NCBI GenBank assembly: GCA_022821235.1
Contig: JAJEEA010000433.1
Span: forward strand, 1-42,583
DNA: 42,583 nt
Direction of reading: 5' to 3'
Source: Vicinamibacteria bacterium
Lineage (GTDB): Bacteria; Acidobacteriota; Vicinamibacteria; Vicinamibacterales; UBA8438
Part shown: positions 15,355-22,993 of the stretch, piece by piece
Layout of the letters: each line of letters starts with the position of its first letter
How positions within the stretch are numbered: position 1 is the first letter of the stretch
Notes under the pieces: model-generated
Seen by the model: only the letters and a program-made list of their open reading frames with translations
Database searches by the model: none
What the model was told of the DNA's origin: nothing
Position numbers and translations under genes: made by a program

Positions 15355-17022
15355 TCACGCCAGTCCGAGCACTTCCTCCATCACCAGCCGCGGGCCGCGG
15401 TCGTGGTCCCGCACGATGCGGCTCTCGTTGTCGAAGATCACCGCTTGTCGGGTGTCTCGGGCGTAGACCGGCCAGTGCGGCAGGTCCGCCGTGTCGGGGT
15501 TTCCGGTGCGGGCGAACGCCGTCCACGCCGCGCTCATCCGGCCGGCGAGGATGCGCGCTGAAGGCGACCCGGGCAGGTCGAACAGCCGGGTCTCGGTGTG
15601 GTCGACGTTGTCGAAGACGAAGCGGATCTCGAGGGCGTGGGGCGTCTTCATCTCGCCCCCCATGTCCCAGTCGAAGCGGTAGAGCCAGGCGGGGGCGCCG
15701 CCCTGCGCGGTCTTCCGCGCCGCGAGCTCGCGCGCGTACATGCCGCGCGGGTGGTCCGTGCAAATCAGGATGTAGAGGTCCCAGGGGCGCGCCTCGGGAT
15801 AGGCGTCGCGGTAGGCGGCGACGACGCGGCCGGCGTCGGCGTCGCTCCGCAGCCGCGCCGCTATCCGCCCCTGCAGATCGGTCTCCGTCATGTCGAGCGG
15901 CATCTCGCGGCCCCGCCACCACAGCGTCTCCTCGGTGCGGTTGTAGCCGACGATCACCGGCACGTCTCTCGAAACTTCGGCCGCCGCCGGATCGAAGGGG
16001 TGGACGGGGATGAAGCGGCCGTCCAGCACCGGGGTGCTGCCGGTCATGCCGACCACGTGCTCCTCCGGCTCGAAGTCGCGGGACACCTCGGTGAACGCCG
16101 CGAACAGCCGGTCCGTCGGGACCTCCTGCAGATCCCGCGCCTGGTCCGCGCGCAGCCCGAGCTTCGCGAGCAACAGCTCCGCCTCCCGGGTTGCATCGCG
16201 CGGGTTGCGCACGCGCAGCACCGCGCCGCTCTGGATGATCGCCCGGTGGAAGAGCCCCTTGGCGTCGGGCATCGCGAGCAGAGTCGAGACCTTCCGTCCG
16301 CCGCCGGACTCCCCGAACACCGTCACCCGGCCCGGGTCGCCGCCGAAGGCCTCGATGTTGTCGCGCACCCACTCGAGGGCGGCGACGATGTCGAGCATGC
16401 CCGTGCAGCCGGACGCCGCGAAGTCGTCGCCGGCGAGCTCGGCGAGGTACGCCGACCCGAAGATGTTGAGGCGGTGGTTGATGGTGACGACGACCACGTC
16501 GCTCCGGTTGCACAGGTTGACGCCGTCGTAGGTGGCGGAAGAGCCGGAGCCTGAGCTGAAGCCGCCGCCGTGCAGCCAGACCATGACGGGGCGCCGGCCG
16601 CCGTCGCCGAGCCCCCGCGTCCACACGTTGAGGAAGAGGCAGTCCTCGCCGGCGACGGGCTGGGAGCGGCCCTGCGGCGCCGCCGCGCCGTACTCCACGG
16701 CGTCGCGCACGCCGGTCCACGGCGCGGGCGCGGCGGGCGGCAGGAACCGGTTCCGCCCGCCCGTCGGCGCGCCGTAGCGGACGCCCTTGAAGACGTCCAC
16801 GCCCGCCCGCATCGAGCCGCGGACGCGGCCCGCGGTCGTCTCGACGATCGCGCCGGCATTCGTGTCCTGAGCCCGTGCACGGGTGATCACCGCCGGCGCC
16901 CCGGGCAGCAGCCGCGCCGCGCCGCCGACGACGGTGAGACTCGACACCCGGCGCAGGAACGCCCGCCGGCTCCAGGAATCGGGAATCGCGGATACGGGGC
17001 GAGTACGGTTCGGTGCCTTCAT
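15355..17022 (-). CDS. Tat-exported type-B carboxylesterase
   Basis: The 555-aa protein is an alpha/beta-hydrolase of the carboxylesterase type-B family, which cleaves carboxylic esters in the periplasm or outside the cell. A twin-arginine signal is seen at residues 18-30 (SRRAFLRRV). The oxyanion loop is HGGGF (151-155), the nucleophile is S239 in GESGG, and a late TPHALEIRFVFDN supplies the catalytic His. EDCLFLNVW (126-134) is the family's second signature. ATG 17022 has AGGAG 8 bases upstream; the open frame extends further but without domains. Natural esters attacked cannot be told. It is followed by the small membrane-protein gene. Confidence 0.9.
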   Translation of the reverse strand: MKAPNRTRPVSAIPDSWSRRAFLRRVSSLTVVGGAARLLPGAPAVITRARAQDTNAGAIVETTAGRVRGSMRAGVDVFKGVRYGAPTGGRNRFLPPAAPAPWTGVRDAVEYGAAAPQGRSQPVAGEDCLFLNVWTRGLGDGGRRPVMVWLHGGGFSSGSGSSATYDGVNLCNRSDVVVVTINHRLNIFGSAYLAELAGDDFAASGCTGMLDIVAALEWVRDNIEAFGGDPGRVTVFGESGGGRKVSTLLAMPDAKGLFHRAIIQSGAVLRVRNPRDATREAELLLAKLGLRADQARDLQEVPTDRLFAAFTEVSRDFEPEEHVVGMTGSTPVLDGRFIPVHPFDPAAAEVSRDVPVIVGYNRTEETLWWRGREMPLDMTETDLQGRIAARLRSDADAGRVVAAYRDAYPEARPWDLYILICTDHPRGMYARELAARKTAQGGAPAWLYRFDWDMGGEMKTPHALEIRFVFDNVDHTETRLFDLPGSPSARILAGRMSAAWTAFARTGNPDTADLPHWPVYARDTRQAVIFDNESRIVRDHDRGPRLVMEEVLGLA

Positions 17023-17122
17023 GGACACGTCTCCTGTCATCGGGTCCAGCCTTTGCCTCTCTACGAACCTCATCGGTGCGGAGCTGCCGGCGTGGCTCGA
17101 CCGGCGGCCGCCAACCTCCATG

Positions 17123-17141
17123 CAGTGAGACACTATCACTG
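17123..17141. promoter_or_regulatory. Inverted repeat CAGTGA-N7-TCACTG
   Basis: Perfect 6-bp arms (17123-17128 and 17136-17141) lie 100 bp upstream of the carboxylesterase start in a 257-bp intergenic stretch. Position and symmetry suit a regulator-binding site; nothing identifies the regulator. Confidence 0.3.
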
Positions 17142-17279
17142 ATGACGGTGAAGCGGTGACCTGCAGAACGCCCCGTATCCGGGAGGATCGTGAGACGCCA
17201 GTGTCTCGATCCGCTCGGTCTGTCCGTGACGGGGGCCGCGGCAGGTCTGGGCGTGAGGCGGCAGGCGCTGTCGGATCGT

Positions 17280-17702
17280 TCACGGCTCGCGCAGCACCAC
17301 GGGCTGGCCGTGCGGGGTGTGGCGGTAGGCGTCGGCCCACGCCTCCTTGCGGGTGTGGAGGGCCGGCGCGTCGGTCAGGCCCTTCGCGGCGACGAGGCGC
17401 TCGAGGGTGGCGACCCAGTGATGGTAGTAGCGCGAGCCGTCGTCGGGCTCGCCACGCTCGGCGGCGTCGCGAAGCCGGTCGGCGAGGGCGTCGGTCCATT
17501 CCTTCCAGGTGAAGTAGCCCTGGTCGCTGAGGGTGACGGCGAGGGCGAACGACTGCGCCTGCCACGGCTCGGAGAACACGGGGCCGTCGTCGTCGCGCGG
17601 CAGCGGGGGGAGGGCGGCGAGCCGTTCGGCGTCGAGCCGTGGCGCGGCGGGTGGGGCCGCGTCGGGGCGCGGCGGGCGCGGCAGAGGCTCAGGCCGGCTC
17701 AA
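17280..17702 (-). CDS. Nitrile hydratase accessory (activator) protein
   Basis: The 140-aa product is the small protein that helps load cobalt into the alpha subunit of nitrile hydratase. Recognisable features are PVFSEPWQAQSFALAVTLSDQGYFTWKEWTDALADRL and the terminal YYHHWVATLERLVAAKGL. It is structurally related to the N-terminal half of the beta subunit. No ATG is available in the right place; I use TTG at 17702 because GGAGG lies 6 bases before it, inside the end of nthB, giving a 14-bp overlap with that gene. The order alpha-beta-activator is the standard arrangement of cobalt enzymes. The proline-rich N-terminal 40 residues are variable in the family. Confidence 0.82.
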   Translation of the reverse strand: MSRPEPLPRPPRPDAAPPAAPRLDAERLAALPPLPRDDDGPVFSEPWQAQSFALAVTLSDQGYFTWKEWTDALADRLRDAAERGEPDDGSRYYHHWVATLERLVAAKGLTDAPALHTRKEAWADAYRHTPHGQPVVLREP

Positions 17703-18342
17703 GATGGTCCTCCCAGAGGTCGACGTAGACGGTGTCGCGCGCGGAGGCGCGCTCTCCCCACAGGTCGCGCGCGGCGAACCGCACGGTGTAGACGTGCTGC
17801 GGCGGGCGGTCGAGCGCCTTGCCGGCCTCGTCGGTGTCCTGCAGGGCGTACACGCCGTTGTCCCGCGCCACGATGCCCGCCTTGCCGCGCGCGTAGCGCG
17901 GCAGCCGCGTGTGCCCCGGGGGATGCAGGTTGCGCGCGCGCACGTCATCCCCGGGCTGGAATCGCGGCGCGACCTCGATATCGAGTCGTCCGGGCGCCGA
18001 AGCGCGACGGGGCGACGCGGGGTGCAGGGGCTCGACCGGCGACCCGGGCTCCGGTCTGCCCGTCTCGAGCTCGGTCCGGGTGACGAGGCCGCTACGGAGA
18101 AGACGGTCCAGCGATATCGCGAACCAGCGCTCGTAGTACGACATGCGCAGGTAGTCGGCGGGGGGAATGCGCTCGAGGTCGTAGCGGAAGCTGCCCCAGC
18201 CCGGCACGCGGTCCTTGGGCCGGAGGGCGGCGCGGATGGCGAACACGCGGCCCTCCCACCGGTGGTGGAAGACGGGCTCGTCCGCCCCGGGCTCGACCGG
18301 TCCGAAGCCGTCCATGCCGCCCATGTCGTGGACGCCGTTCAT
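17689..18342 (-). CDS. nthB: Nitrile hydratase beta subunit
   Basis: This 217-aa subunit pairs with NthA to hydrate nitriles to amides. The N-terminus [16 protein letters not shown] is the family signature, followed by RWEGRVFAIRAAL, SYYERWFAISLDRLL and a C-terminal SH3-like barrel (FQPGDDVRARNLHPPGHTRLPRYARGKAGIV). The start is fixed by GGGAG 6 bases upstream and by an ATGA overlap with a 32-codon mini-ORF that duplicates this very start. It is co-transcribed with nthA and the activator gene. Length and domains are complete. Confidence 0.93.
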   Translation of the reverse strand: MNGVHDMGGMDGFGPVEPGADEPVFHHRWEGRVFAIRAALRPKDRVPGWGSFRYDLERIPPADYLRMSYYERWFAISLDRLLRSGLVTRTELETGRPEPGSPVEPLHPASPRRASAPGRLDIEVAPRFQPGDDVRARNLHPPGHTRLPRYARGKAGIVARDNGVYALQDTDEAGKALDRPPQHVYTVRFAARDLWGERASARDTVYVDLWEDHLEPA

Positions 18343-18468
18343 GCCCCGCTCCCGCCAGTCGGGGGCGGCTCGACCGCGACCTCGGGCCTGGCGGGGCCGA
18401 AGCCGTCCGTGCCGCCCATGTCGTGGATGCCGTTCATGGCGTTCTCCCGCCGGTCGGCGGCGGCACGA
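18299..18468 (-). repeat. Tandem duplication of the nthA/nthB junction (95-bp offset)
   Basis: About 75 bp around 18299-18373 repeat at 18394-18468, offset by 95 bp. The repeated segment contains the end of nthA (PPPTGG codons), the GGGAG ribosome-binding site, the ATGA overlap and the first 14 or so codons of nthB. Several substitutions separate the copies, so the event is not recent. Since 95 is not a multiple of 3, the outer copy is out of frame with nthB. Confidence 0.85.
18339..18437 (-). CDS. 32-aa mini-ORF, duplicated N-terminus of nthB
   Basis: The reading frame begins [20 protein letters not shown] and ends PPPTGGSGA, immediately before nthB. Its ATG overlaps the nthA stop by 4 bp and its own stop overlaps the nthB ATG by 4 bp, so ribosomes can pass from nthA through it into nthB. 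It has its own GGGAG site 6 bases upstream. The first 15 residues differ from NthB only at two positions. It is probably a leader produced by duplication and not a functional enzyme part; whether the peptide accumulates is unknown. Confidence 0.6.
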   Translation of the reverse strand: MNGIHDMGGTDGFGPARPEVAVEPPPTGGSGA

Positions 18469-19099
18469 AGGCGACGCCGATCATGGCGTCGCGCGAGACG
18501 AGCTCGGCCAGCTCTTCCTCGGTCATCCCGTCCGTGCCGGGGGGACGCTCCGGCAGCACCAGGTAGCGGATCTCCGCGGTGCTGTCCCACACCCGCACCT
18601 CGACGTCGTCGGCGATCTCGACGCCGAACTCGCGCAGCACCGCGCGCGGCTCGATGACGGCGCGCGCGCGGTACGCGTTCGACTTGTACCAGACCGGCGG
18701 CAGGCCGAGGGTCGGCCACGGGTAGCAGGAGCACAAGGTGCAAACGACGAGGTTGTGGACCTCCGGGGTGTTCTCGACGACCACCATGTGCTCGCCCTGG
18801 GTCCCGCCGAAGCCGATCTCGGCGATGGCCGCGGTCCCGTCGTCGAGCAGGCGGGCCTTGTAGGCGGGGTCGGCCCAGGCCCGGGCCACGACCTGCGCGC
18901 CGTTCCTGGGGCCGATGCGGTTCTCGTAGGCGTCGACGACGGCGTCGAGGGCGGCGGGGTCGACCATCTGCTTGTCGACGAGGATCGATTCGAGCGCGCG
19001 CACGCGCAGCGCGATGTCGTCCGGCACGACCTGGTGATCGTGGTGGTGCTCGTGGCCGTGCCCGTGCGCGCCGGCCGGGCCGTTCTCCGATTTCGCCAT
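18434..19099 (-). CDS. nthA: Nitrile hydratase alpha subunit, cobalt type
   Basis: The 221-aa catalytic subunit carries the metal centre C120-T-L-C123-S-C125 ([10 protein letters not shown]). Thr after the first Cys is typical of cobalt enzymes, Ser of iron enzymes, so this should be a Co(III) nitrile hydratase whose second and third cysteines become oxidised. The N-terminus has a histidine cluster ([12 protein letters not shown], residues 11-22), which may help metal capture. The enzyme hydrates nitriles to amides in the cytoplasm; no amidase gene lies in this window. The related thiocyanate hydrolase gamma subunit shares the motif, but the full-length beta subunit next door favours nitrile hydratase. 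It is first of the operon nthA-(mini-ORF)-nthB-activator. Confidence 0.93.
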   Translation of the reverse strand: MAKSENGPAGAHGHGHEHHHDHQVVPDDIALRVRALESILVDKQMVDPAALDAVVDAYENRIGPRNGAQVVARAWADPAYKARLLDDGTAAIAEIGFGGTQGEHMVVVENTPEVHNLVVCTLCSCYPWPTLGLPPVWYKSNAYRARAVIEPRAVLREFGVEIADDVEVRVWDSTAEIRYLVLPERPPGTDGMTEEELAELVSRDAMIGVAFVPPPTGGRTP

Positions 19100-19159
19100 C
19101 TTCTGGGCCCCCGATCTACCGTCCGCCCGACCGTGGCAAGTCGATTCTCGTCGGCGTTC

Positions 19160-19612
19160 TCACTGCACGCGGGTGCTGTGCGCCGAGACGCACTGCCATC
19201 GGCCGTCGCGCCGTATCCAGACGTCGGTGTACCGCAGCGTCAGCTCGGCCTCCTGCCCCTGGCGCAGGCCGACGAGGTGCAGGGTGAACCAGACCACCGC
19301 GGTGTCCCCGTAGATCGCGACGCGGAAGTCGTCCTGGACGGCCGAGAGCACCGCCTGGTTGAAGTTGGCGACGAGCTCCATCTCCCGTGCCTTGTCGCCG
19401 CGGCTGCCGTCGTCGTAGGTGCCGCGGAACTCGTCGGCGAGCAGCCTGTCGATGACGTCCACGTCCCCGGCGTAGACGGCGTCGTTCCAGCTTCGCTCGA
19501 GCTCGATGAGGGTCTCCCGGGTCGACCTGTCCGTTTGAGCGTGCGCCGTCGCCGCGACGGCGAGGCAGGCGGCGGCGAGCATCCAGGACGGCGGTCGGCG
19601 GCAGGTTCGCAT
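19160..19612 (-). CDS. Secreted DUF4440 / SnoaL-like (NTF2-fold) protein
   Basis: The 150-aa product has a signal peptide (MRTCRRPPSWMLAAACLAVA, cleavage after ATAHA) and one NTF2-like domain: LIELERSWNDAVYAGDVDVIDRLLADEFRGTY, then VLSAVQDDFRVAIYGDTAVVWF and a final YTDVWIRRDGRWQCVSAHSTRV. This cone-shaped fold often binds small molecules or acts as a ketosteroid-isomerase-like enzyme; nothing here fixes a role. ATG 19612 has AGGAG 8 bases upstream. It lies between nthA and the DUF1080 gene on the same strand. Its 3' flank (19132-19160) resembles the tail of the duplicated segment after the DUF1080 gene. Confidence 0.82.
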   Translation of the reverse strand: MRTCRRPPSWMLAAACLAVAATAHAQTDRSTRETLIELERSWNDAVYAGDVDVIDRLLADEFRGTYDDGSRGDKAREMELVANFNQAVLSAVQDDFRVAIYGDTAVVWFTLHLVGLRQGQEAELTLRYTDVWIRRDGRWQCVSAHSTRVQ

Positions 19613-19740
19613 CGTCGGCGCTCCTCTCGATGGGGCGCCGCGTCGGCGCCCCGGACCTTGGGACAGTGATCGATACGACCTCGCCAACTGCGCTCCCTGC
19701 GCAGCCGGTTTCCGCGGTCCTCGACCGCGGCGCGTGGCAA

Positions 19741-19908
19741 GGCGATTCCCGCCGCCGTCCTTGCAGCTCGCGGATCCAGATGTTGCGGTAGCTCACGTCG
19801 TTGCGGTGGTCCTGGAGCATGAAAGGTGATTCTCGCCGCCGTCCTTACAGCTCGCGGATCCAGATGTTGCGGTAGCTCACCTCGTTGCGGTGGTCCTGGA
19901 GCATGAGC
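19741..19908 (-). repeat. 84-bp tandem duplication of the 3' end of the DUF1080 gene
   Basis: The segment 19825-19908, holding the last 19 codons and the tail of the DUF1080 gene, is repeated at 19741-19824 with only a few substitutions. The offset of 84 bp equals 28 codons, so the extra copy is in frame: after the TAA stop the frame reads GRRRESPF, then LQDHRNDVSYRNIWIREL again, with CAA in place of the stop. A weaker third relative of the tail (GAATCG and CTTGCCACG) lies at 19132-19160 after the DUF4440 gene. Confidence 0.85.
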
Positions 19909-20594
19909 GGCAGCCGGTCCGCGTGGGCCTCGTAGCGCGGTGCGCCGCGGAAGACCGTCGGCCCTTCCAGCTTCACGTGGTTCTGCACGAGCACGCCGTT
20001 GTGGAGCACCGTCACCGTGGCGGGGCTCTCCAGCCCGCCGTCGGCGTCGAACCGGGGCGCGGTGAAGATGATGTCGTAGGTCTGCCACTCGCCGGGCCCC
20101 CGCGAGGCGTTCACGAGGGGGACGTGCTGCTTGTAGACGCTGGCCGCCTGCCCGTTGACGTAGGTGGGGTTCTGCCACGAGTCGAGCACCTGCACCTCGT
20201 ACAGCCCCATCAGGAACACCCCGCTGTTGCCGCGGCCCTGGCTCTCGCCGACGATCTCGGCGGGAGTGCGCCACTCGACGTGGAGCTGCACGTCGCCGAA
20301 CCCGCGTTTCGTGGTCAGGTTGCCGGCGCCGGGAACCACGGTCATGGCGCCGTCGGCCACCTTCCACCCGGGCTCGCCGTCGCGGCCCCGCCACTCGGAC
20401 AGGTCCTTGCCGTCGAACAGGACGATGGCGTCGGACGGGGCCTGGCCGTGGCGGCTCGGGTCGACGGTGGCGGGCACCGGCTTCCAGACTTCGGTCTTCT
20501 CGGGGGGCGGCAGCTCCTGGCCGGACGCGGACGCGGCGGCCATGAGTACCGACAAGATCAGCCCGCCGGCCATGGACCTTCTGTCACGCAGCAT
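19845..20594 (-). CDS. Secreted DUF1080 protein, candidate 3-keto-glycoside hydrolase
   Basis: The 249-aa product has a signal peptide (MAGGLILSVLMAAASASG) and one DUF1080 domain, a concanavalin-like beta sandwich. It shows the usual landmarks: IVLFDGKDLSEWRGRDGEPGWKVADG, then FGDVQLHVEWRTP, GNSGVFLMGLYEVQVLDSW and the terminal YRNIWIREL. Members of this family hydrolyse 3-keto-disaccharides or 3-keto-glucosides, working with Gfo/Idh/MocA dehydrogenases; such a gene is found about 300 bp upstream. The stop (TAA at 19847) is followed by an in-frame repeat of the last 19 codons. GAGAGG lies 9 bases before the ATG. Confidence 0.85.
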   Translation of the reverse strand: MLRDRRSMAGGLILSVLMAAASASGQELPPPEKTEVWKPVPATVDPSRHGQAPSDAIVLFDGKDLSEWRGRDGEPGWKVADGAMTVVPGAGNLTTKRGFGDVQLHVEWRTPAEIVGESQGRGNSGVFLMGLYEVQVLDSWQNPTYVNGQAASVYKQHVPLVNASRGPGEWQTYDIIFTAPRFDADGGLESPATVTVLHNGVLVQNHVKLEGPTVFRGAPRYEAHADRLPLMLQDHRNEVSYRNIWIREL

Positions 20595-20668
20595 GGTTGG
20601 GTCCTCTCTCCATCAACGCTGTGTTCCGCACGGATTCCGTTCCACCGTTGCTCGCACGACTCATCGGT

Positions 20669-20812
20669 CTACGCTTCGTTATTCGTCCAGTAGTGTCGGT
20701 CGATGCCGTCCCACCCATTGCCACGAAACGCATGGTCGCACAGAGGGCAAATCCGTGGTCGCGGCGTGGGTCGTCCCCAACACGGACAGCCCGAATGGTA
20801 CGTGTCCGCCAA
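20669..20812 (-). CDS. Small zinc-finger-like protein (47 aa), TTG start
   Basis: This gene is hidden because it starts with TTG; GAGGAG lies 5 bases upstream (minus strand), a strong ribosome-binding site. The peptide (ADTYHSGCPCWGRPTPRPRI, then CPLCDHAFRGNGWDGIDRHY and WTNNEA) has C22-x2-C25 and H40 as likely zinc ligands, plus C9-x-C11 and H27. The stretch CPLC...FRG.GWDGID.H resembles a C2H2-like motif that I associate with small bacterial proteins encoded near helicase or nuclease genes, but I cannot name a family. It fills part of the 325-bp gap between the DUF1080 and oxidoreductase genes. It may be intact or the remnant of a longer protein. Confidence 0.5.
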   Translation of the reverse strand: MADTYHSGCPCWGRPTPRPRICPLCDHAFRGNGWDGIDRHYWTNNEA

Positions 20813-20919
20813 TCTCGCTCCTCGGCTCCGCCTGGCGCCCAACCAACCCTGCAGGAGTCCCGCGCCGTTCTCCTGCGCAGACTCCTGCCGCGCGGCATGT
20901 CGTCGGTCGCCTCGATGGA

Positions 20920-22272
20920 CTACACCTGCGGCAGCGTCCAGGGCGCGCGGTACGGCGTCTTGAGCATCTTGTTGGCGGCGCTGTCGGCCTCGCCCTCGAA
21001 CATCTGCTTCTTGGCGTCCCACACGACCTTGCCGCCGGTGCGGAACGCGATGTTCCCGAGATGGGCGTTCACGGCGGCGAGGCTCGCGACGTCGGCGTTG
21101 CAGACCGGCTGCTCGCGCGACCGCATGCACGCGATGAAGTTCTCGGTGTGCTGGTCGAGGCCCCGCTGGGCCGGGTTGGCCACGACGGGCGGCCGCCCCG
21201 GCATCTTGTAGCCGACGGGCCGCCGGTTCTCGAGCTTCTCCTCGGGGTAGAGCTCCCAGCCCCGGCGGTCGACCACCAGGGTGCCGTTGTTGCCGACGAA
21301 CGCCACCCCGTGGGCGCGCTGGAACGGTCCGAGCTCGATGCCCGTGGCGTGCTCCCAGGTCATCAGGAAGTCGTCGAACTCGTAGAGGGCGGTCATCGTG
21401 TCGGGCGTCTCCTGGTCGTCGTCGGGGTAGGCGAACTTGCCGCCGCTCGCGACCACGCTGCGCGGGGCCTCCGCCTGCATGCCCCAGAGCACGATGTCGA
21501 TGATGTGGACGCCCCAGTCGGTCATCAGCCCGCCCGCGTAGTCCCAGAACCACCGGAAGTTGAAGTGGAACCGGTTGGGGTTGAACGGCCGCTTCGGGGC
21601 GGGGCCGAGCCACCGGTCGTAGTCGACGCCCTCGGGCGGCTCGCTGTCGGGGACGTCGGGCACGGGGGGCAGCCAGTTCATGTAGGCCCACGCCCGGACA
21701 CTGCGGATGCGTCCGAGCGCCCCGCCGTGCACGAACTCGATGGCCTCGGTCCAGTGCGGCCCGCTGCGCTGCCACTGCCCGCACTGCACGACCCGGCCGT
21801 AGTGGCGGGCGGCGGTGGTCATGACCCGGCACTCGTGGATCGAGTTGGCGAGCGGCTTCTCCACGTAGACGTCCTTGCCGGCGGCGCAGGCGTCGACCAT
21901 CTGCAGGCAGTGCCAGTGGTCGGGGGTGCCGATGACCACCGCGTCGATGTCGGCGTTGTCGAGCAGGGCCCGGTGGTCGGCGTAGAGGGCCGGCCGCTTG
22001 CCGCCCATCGCCTCGAGGTCGCCGGCCCGGCGCTCGAGCACGCTCTCGTCGACGTCGCAGAGGGCCGCGCACTCGACCCCCGGCTGGCGCAGCAGCGAGC
22101 GGACGTTCGAGAAGCCCATGCCGTTGACGCCGATGGCGCCGATGACGATGCGGTCGCTGGGGGCGGTCGCCTGCCGGCCCGCGGCGTAGGCGGGCGGCGT
22201 CCACAGGGCGGCGCTCGCGCCCACGGCGCCGGCGGCGGAGGTCTGGAGGAAGCGGCGTCTCGACAGGCTCAT
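20920..22272 (-). CDS. Tat-exported Gfo/Idh/MocA-family oxidoreductase
   Basis: The 450-aa product starts MSLSRRRFLQTSAAGAVGAS, a clear twin-arginine signal, so the NAD(P)-binding enzyme is folded before export. The Rossmann part reads IVIGAIGVNGMGFSNVRSLL. The family EKP motif appears as YVEKPLANSIHE, and the C-terminal half has WFWDYAGGLMTDWGVHIIDIVLWGM, where the aspartate and histidine are typical of the substrate site. These enzymes oxidise or rearrange sugar derivatives; several relatives make 3-keto sugars. The neighbour DUF1080 protein fits that pathway. GGAG lies 7 bases before ATG 22272. The frame extends upstream, but that part lacks coding signs. Confidence 0.9.
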   Translation of the reverse strand: MSLSRRRFLQTSAAGAVGASAALWTPPAYAAGRQATAPSDRIVIGAIGVNGMGFSNVRSLLRQPGVECAALCDVDESVLERRAGDLEAMGGKRPALYADHRALLDNADIDAVVIGTPDHWHCLQMVDACAAGKDVYVEKPLANSIHECRVMTTAARHYGRVVQCGQWQRSGPHWTEAIEFVHGGALGRIRSVRAWAYMNWLPPVPDVPDSEPPEGVDYDRWLGPAPKRPFNPNRFHFNFRWFWDYAGGLMTDWGVHIIDIVLWGMQAEAPRSVVASGGKFAYPDDDQETPDTMTALYEFDDFLMTWEHATGIELGPFQRAHGVAFVGNNGTLVVDRRGWELYPEEKLENRRPVGYKMPGRPPVVANPAQRGLDQHTENFIACMRSREQPVCNADVASLAAVNAHLGNIAFRTGGKVVWDAKKQMFEGEADSAANKMLKTPYRAPWTLPQV

Positions 22273-22421
22273 GGCACTCTCCATCGTCGCGGGATCACGT
22301 CGGGCGGATTGCGGCACCAAGGATAATCCGGCGGCCCGTGGCTTGTCATCCGCCACGCCCCGTCTGCCGCCGGCGGGGTTGCCGGAACCGGCTGCCCTCG
22401 CCTACGCTGTGAGGGGTGGAC

Positions 22422-22607
22422 GTGTTGCTCGACGCCCTGCCCGTGCTCACGGTCGGCGGTTTCCTCCGGCGTCAGATTTCCGGTCTGGATCGACGCTTGG
22501 GATCCGTCGAGCGGGGATTGGGCGATGTCGCGCAGCGACTCGCTCGCCTCGAGGGCCGAATCGATGGCTGGCAGGATCGCCGGCATCCGCCGGTGACGGC
22601 CGGCTGA
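22422..22607 (+). CDS. Small coiled-coil protein (61 aa)
   Basis: The frame is short but has a GAGG site 7 bases upstream of a GTG at 22422. The product starts with a hydrophobic stretch (MLLDALPVLTVGGFLRRQ) and continues as an amphipathic helix (ISGLDRRLGSVERGLGDVAQ, then RLARLEGRIDGWQDR) with heptad-spaced leucines. It resembles the small coiled-coil protein near 39.3 kb in design, not in sequence. No function can be assigned. It lies just before the HigB-like toxin gene. Confidence 0.4.
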   Translation: MLLDALPVLTVGGFLRRQISGLDRRLGSVERGLGDVAQRLARLEGRIDGWQDRRHPPVTAG

Positions 22608-22672
22608 CGCAGAGTGGGTGACGGTGGGGGGCTACCCGGCAACGGCCGCCATGAGGATTCGGATACTCGAGG

Positions 22673-22993
22673 ATGTTGTTCGTCGAAACTTCGGAATTCA
22701 CGAGGCATCTGCGGTCGCACCTGGACGACGACGATTACGCGGCGCTGCAAGCCTTCCTCGGTGCGCGTCCGGATGCCGGAGACGTCATTCGCGGCGCAGG
22801 CGGCATACGGAAGATGCGGTGGGGCTCGCGGGGCCGCGGCAAGCGGGACGGCATTCGGGTCATCTACTATTGGCGCGTCGCCGAGAACCGCCTCTATCTG
22901 TTGACGTTGTACCGCAAGGGAGTGAAGGACGACCTGACGCGCGCGGAGCTGGCCGCGTGGCGGAAGATCGTCGAGGCCATCGAGAATGACTGA
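22673..22993 (+). CDS. higB: RelE/HigB-type toxin
   Basis: The 106-aa protein has the RelE fold signatures: FVETSEFTRHLRSHLDDDDY at the start, GIRKMRWGSRGRGKRDGIRV in the middle and IYYWRVAENRLYLLTLYRKG, with the basic residues (K47, R49, R53, R55) expected for ribosome-dependent mRNA cleavage. ATG 22673 is preceded at once by GAGG, an unusually short spacing, but the family's usual N-terminus (M.FVET..F) supports it. The antitoxin-like gene overlaps its end by 8 bp, with toxin first as in higBA modules. Because the antitoxin appears damaged, either the toxin is silent or another antitoxin controls it. Confidence 0.85.
   Translation: MLFVETSEFTRHLRSHLDDDDYAALQAFLGARPDAGDVIRGAGGIRKMRWGSRGRGKRDGIRVIYYWRVAENRLYLLTLYRKGVKDDLTRAELAAWRKIVEAIEND

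Noticed and set aside
20164-22326. A 720-codon plus-strand open frame
   Set aside because: It runs antisense to the DUF1080 and oxidoreductase genes, whose domains are certain, and its translation is a GC-biased His/Val/Asp-rich shadow without motifs.
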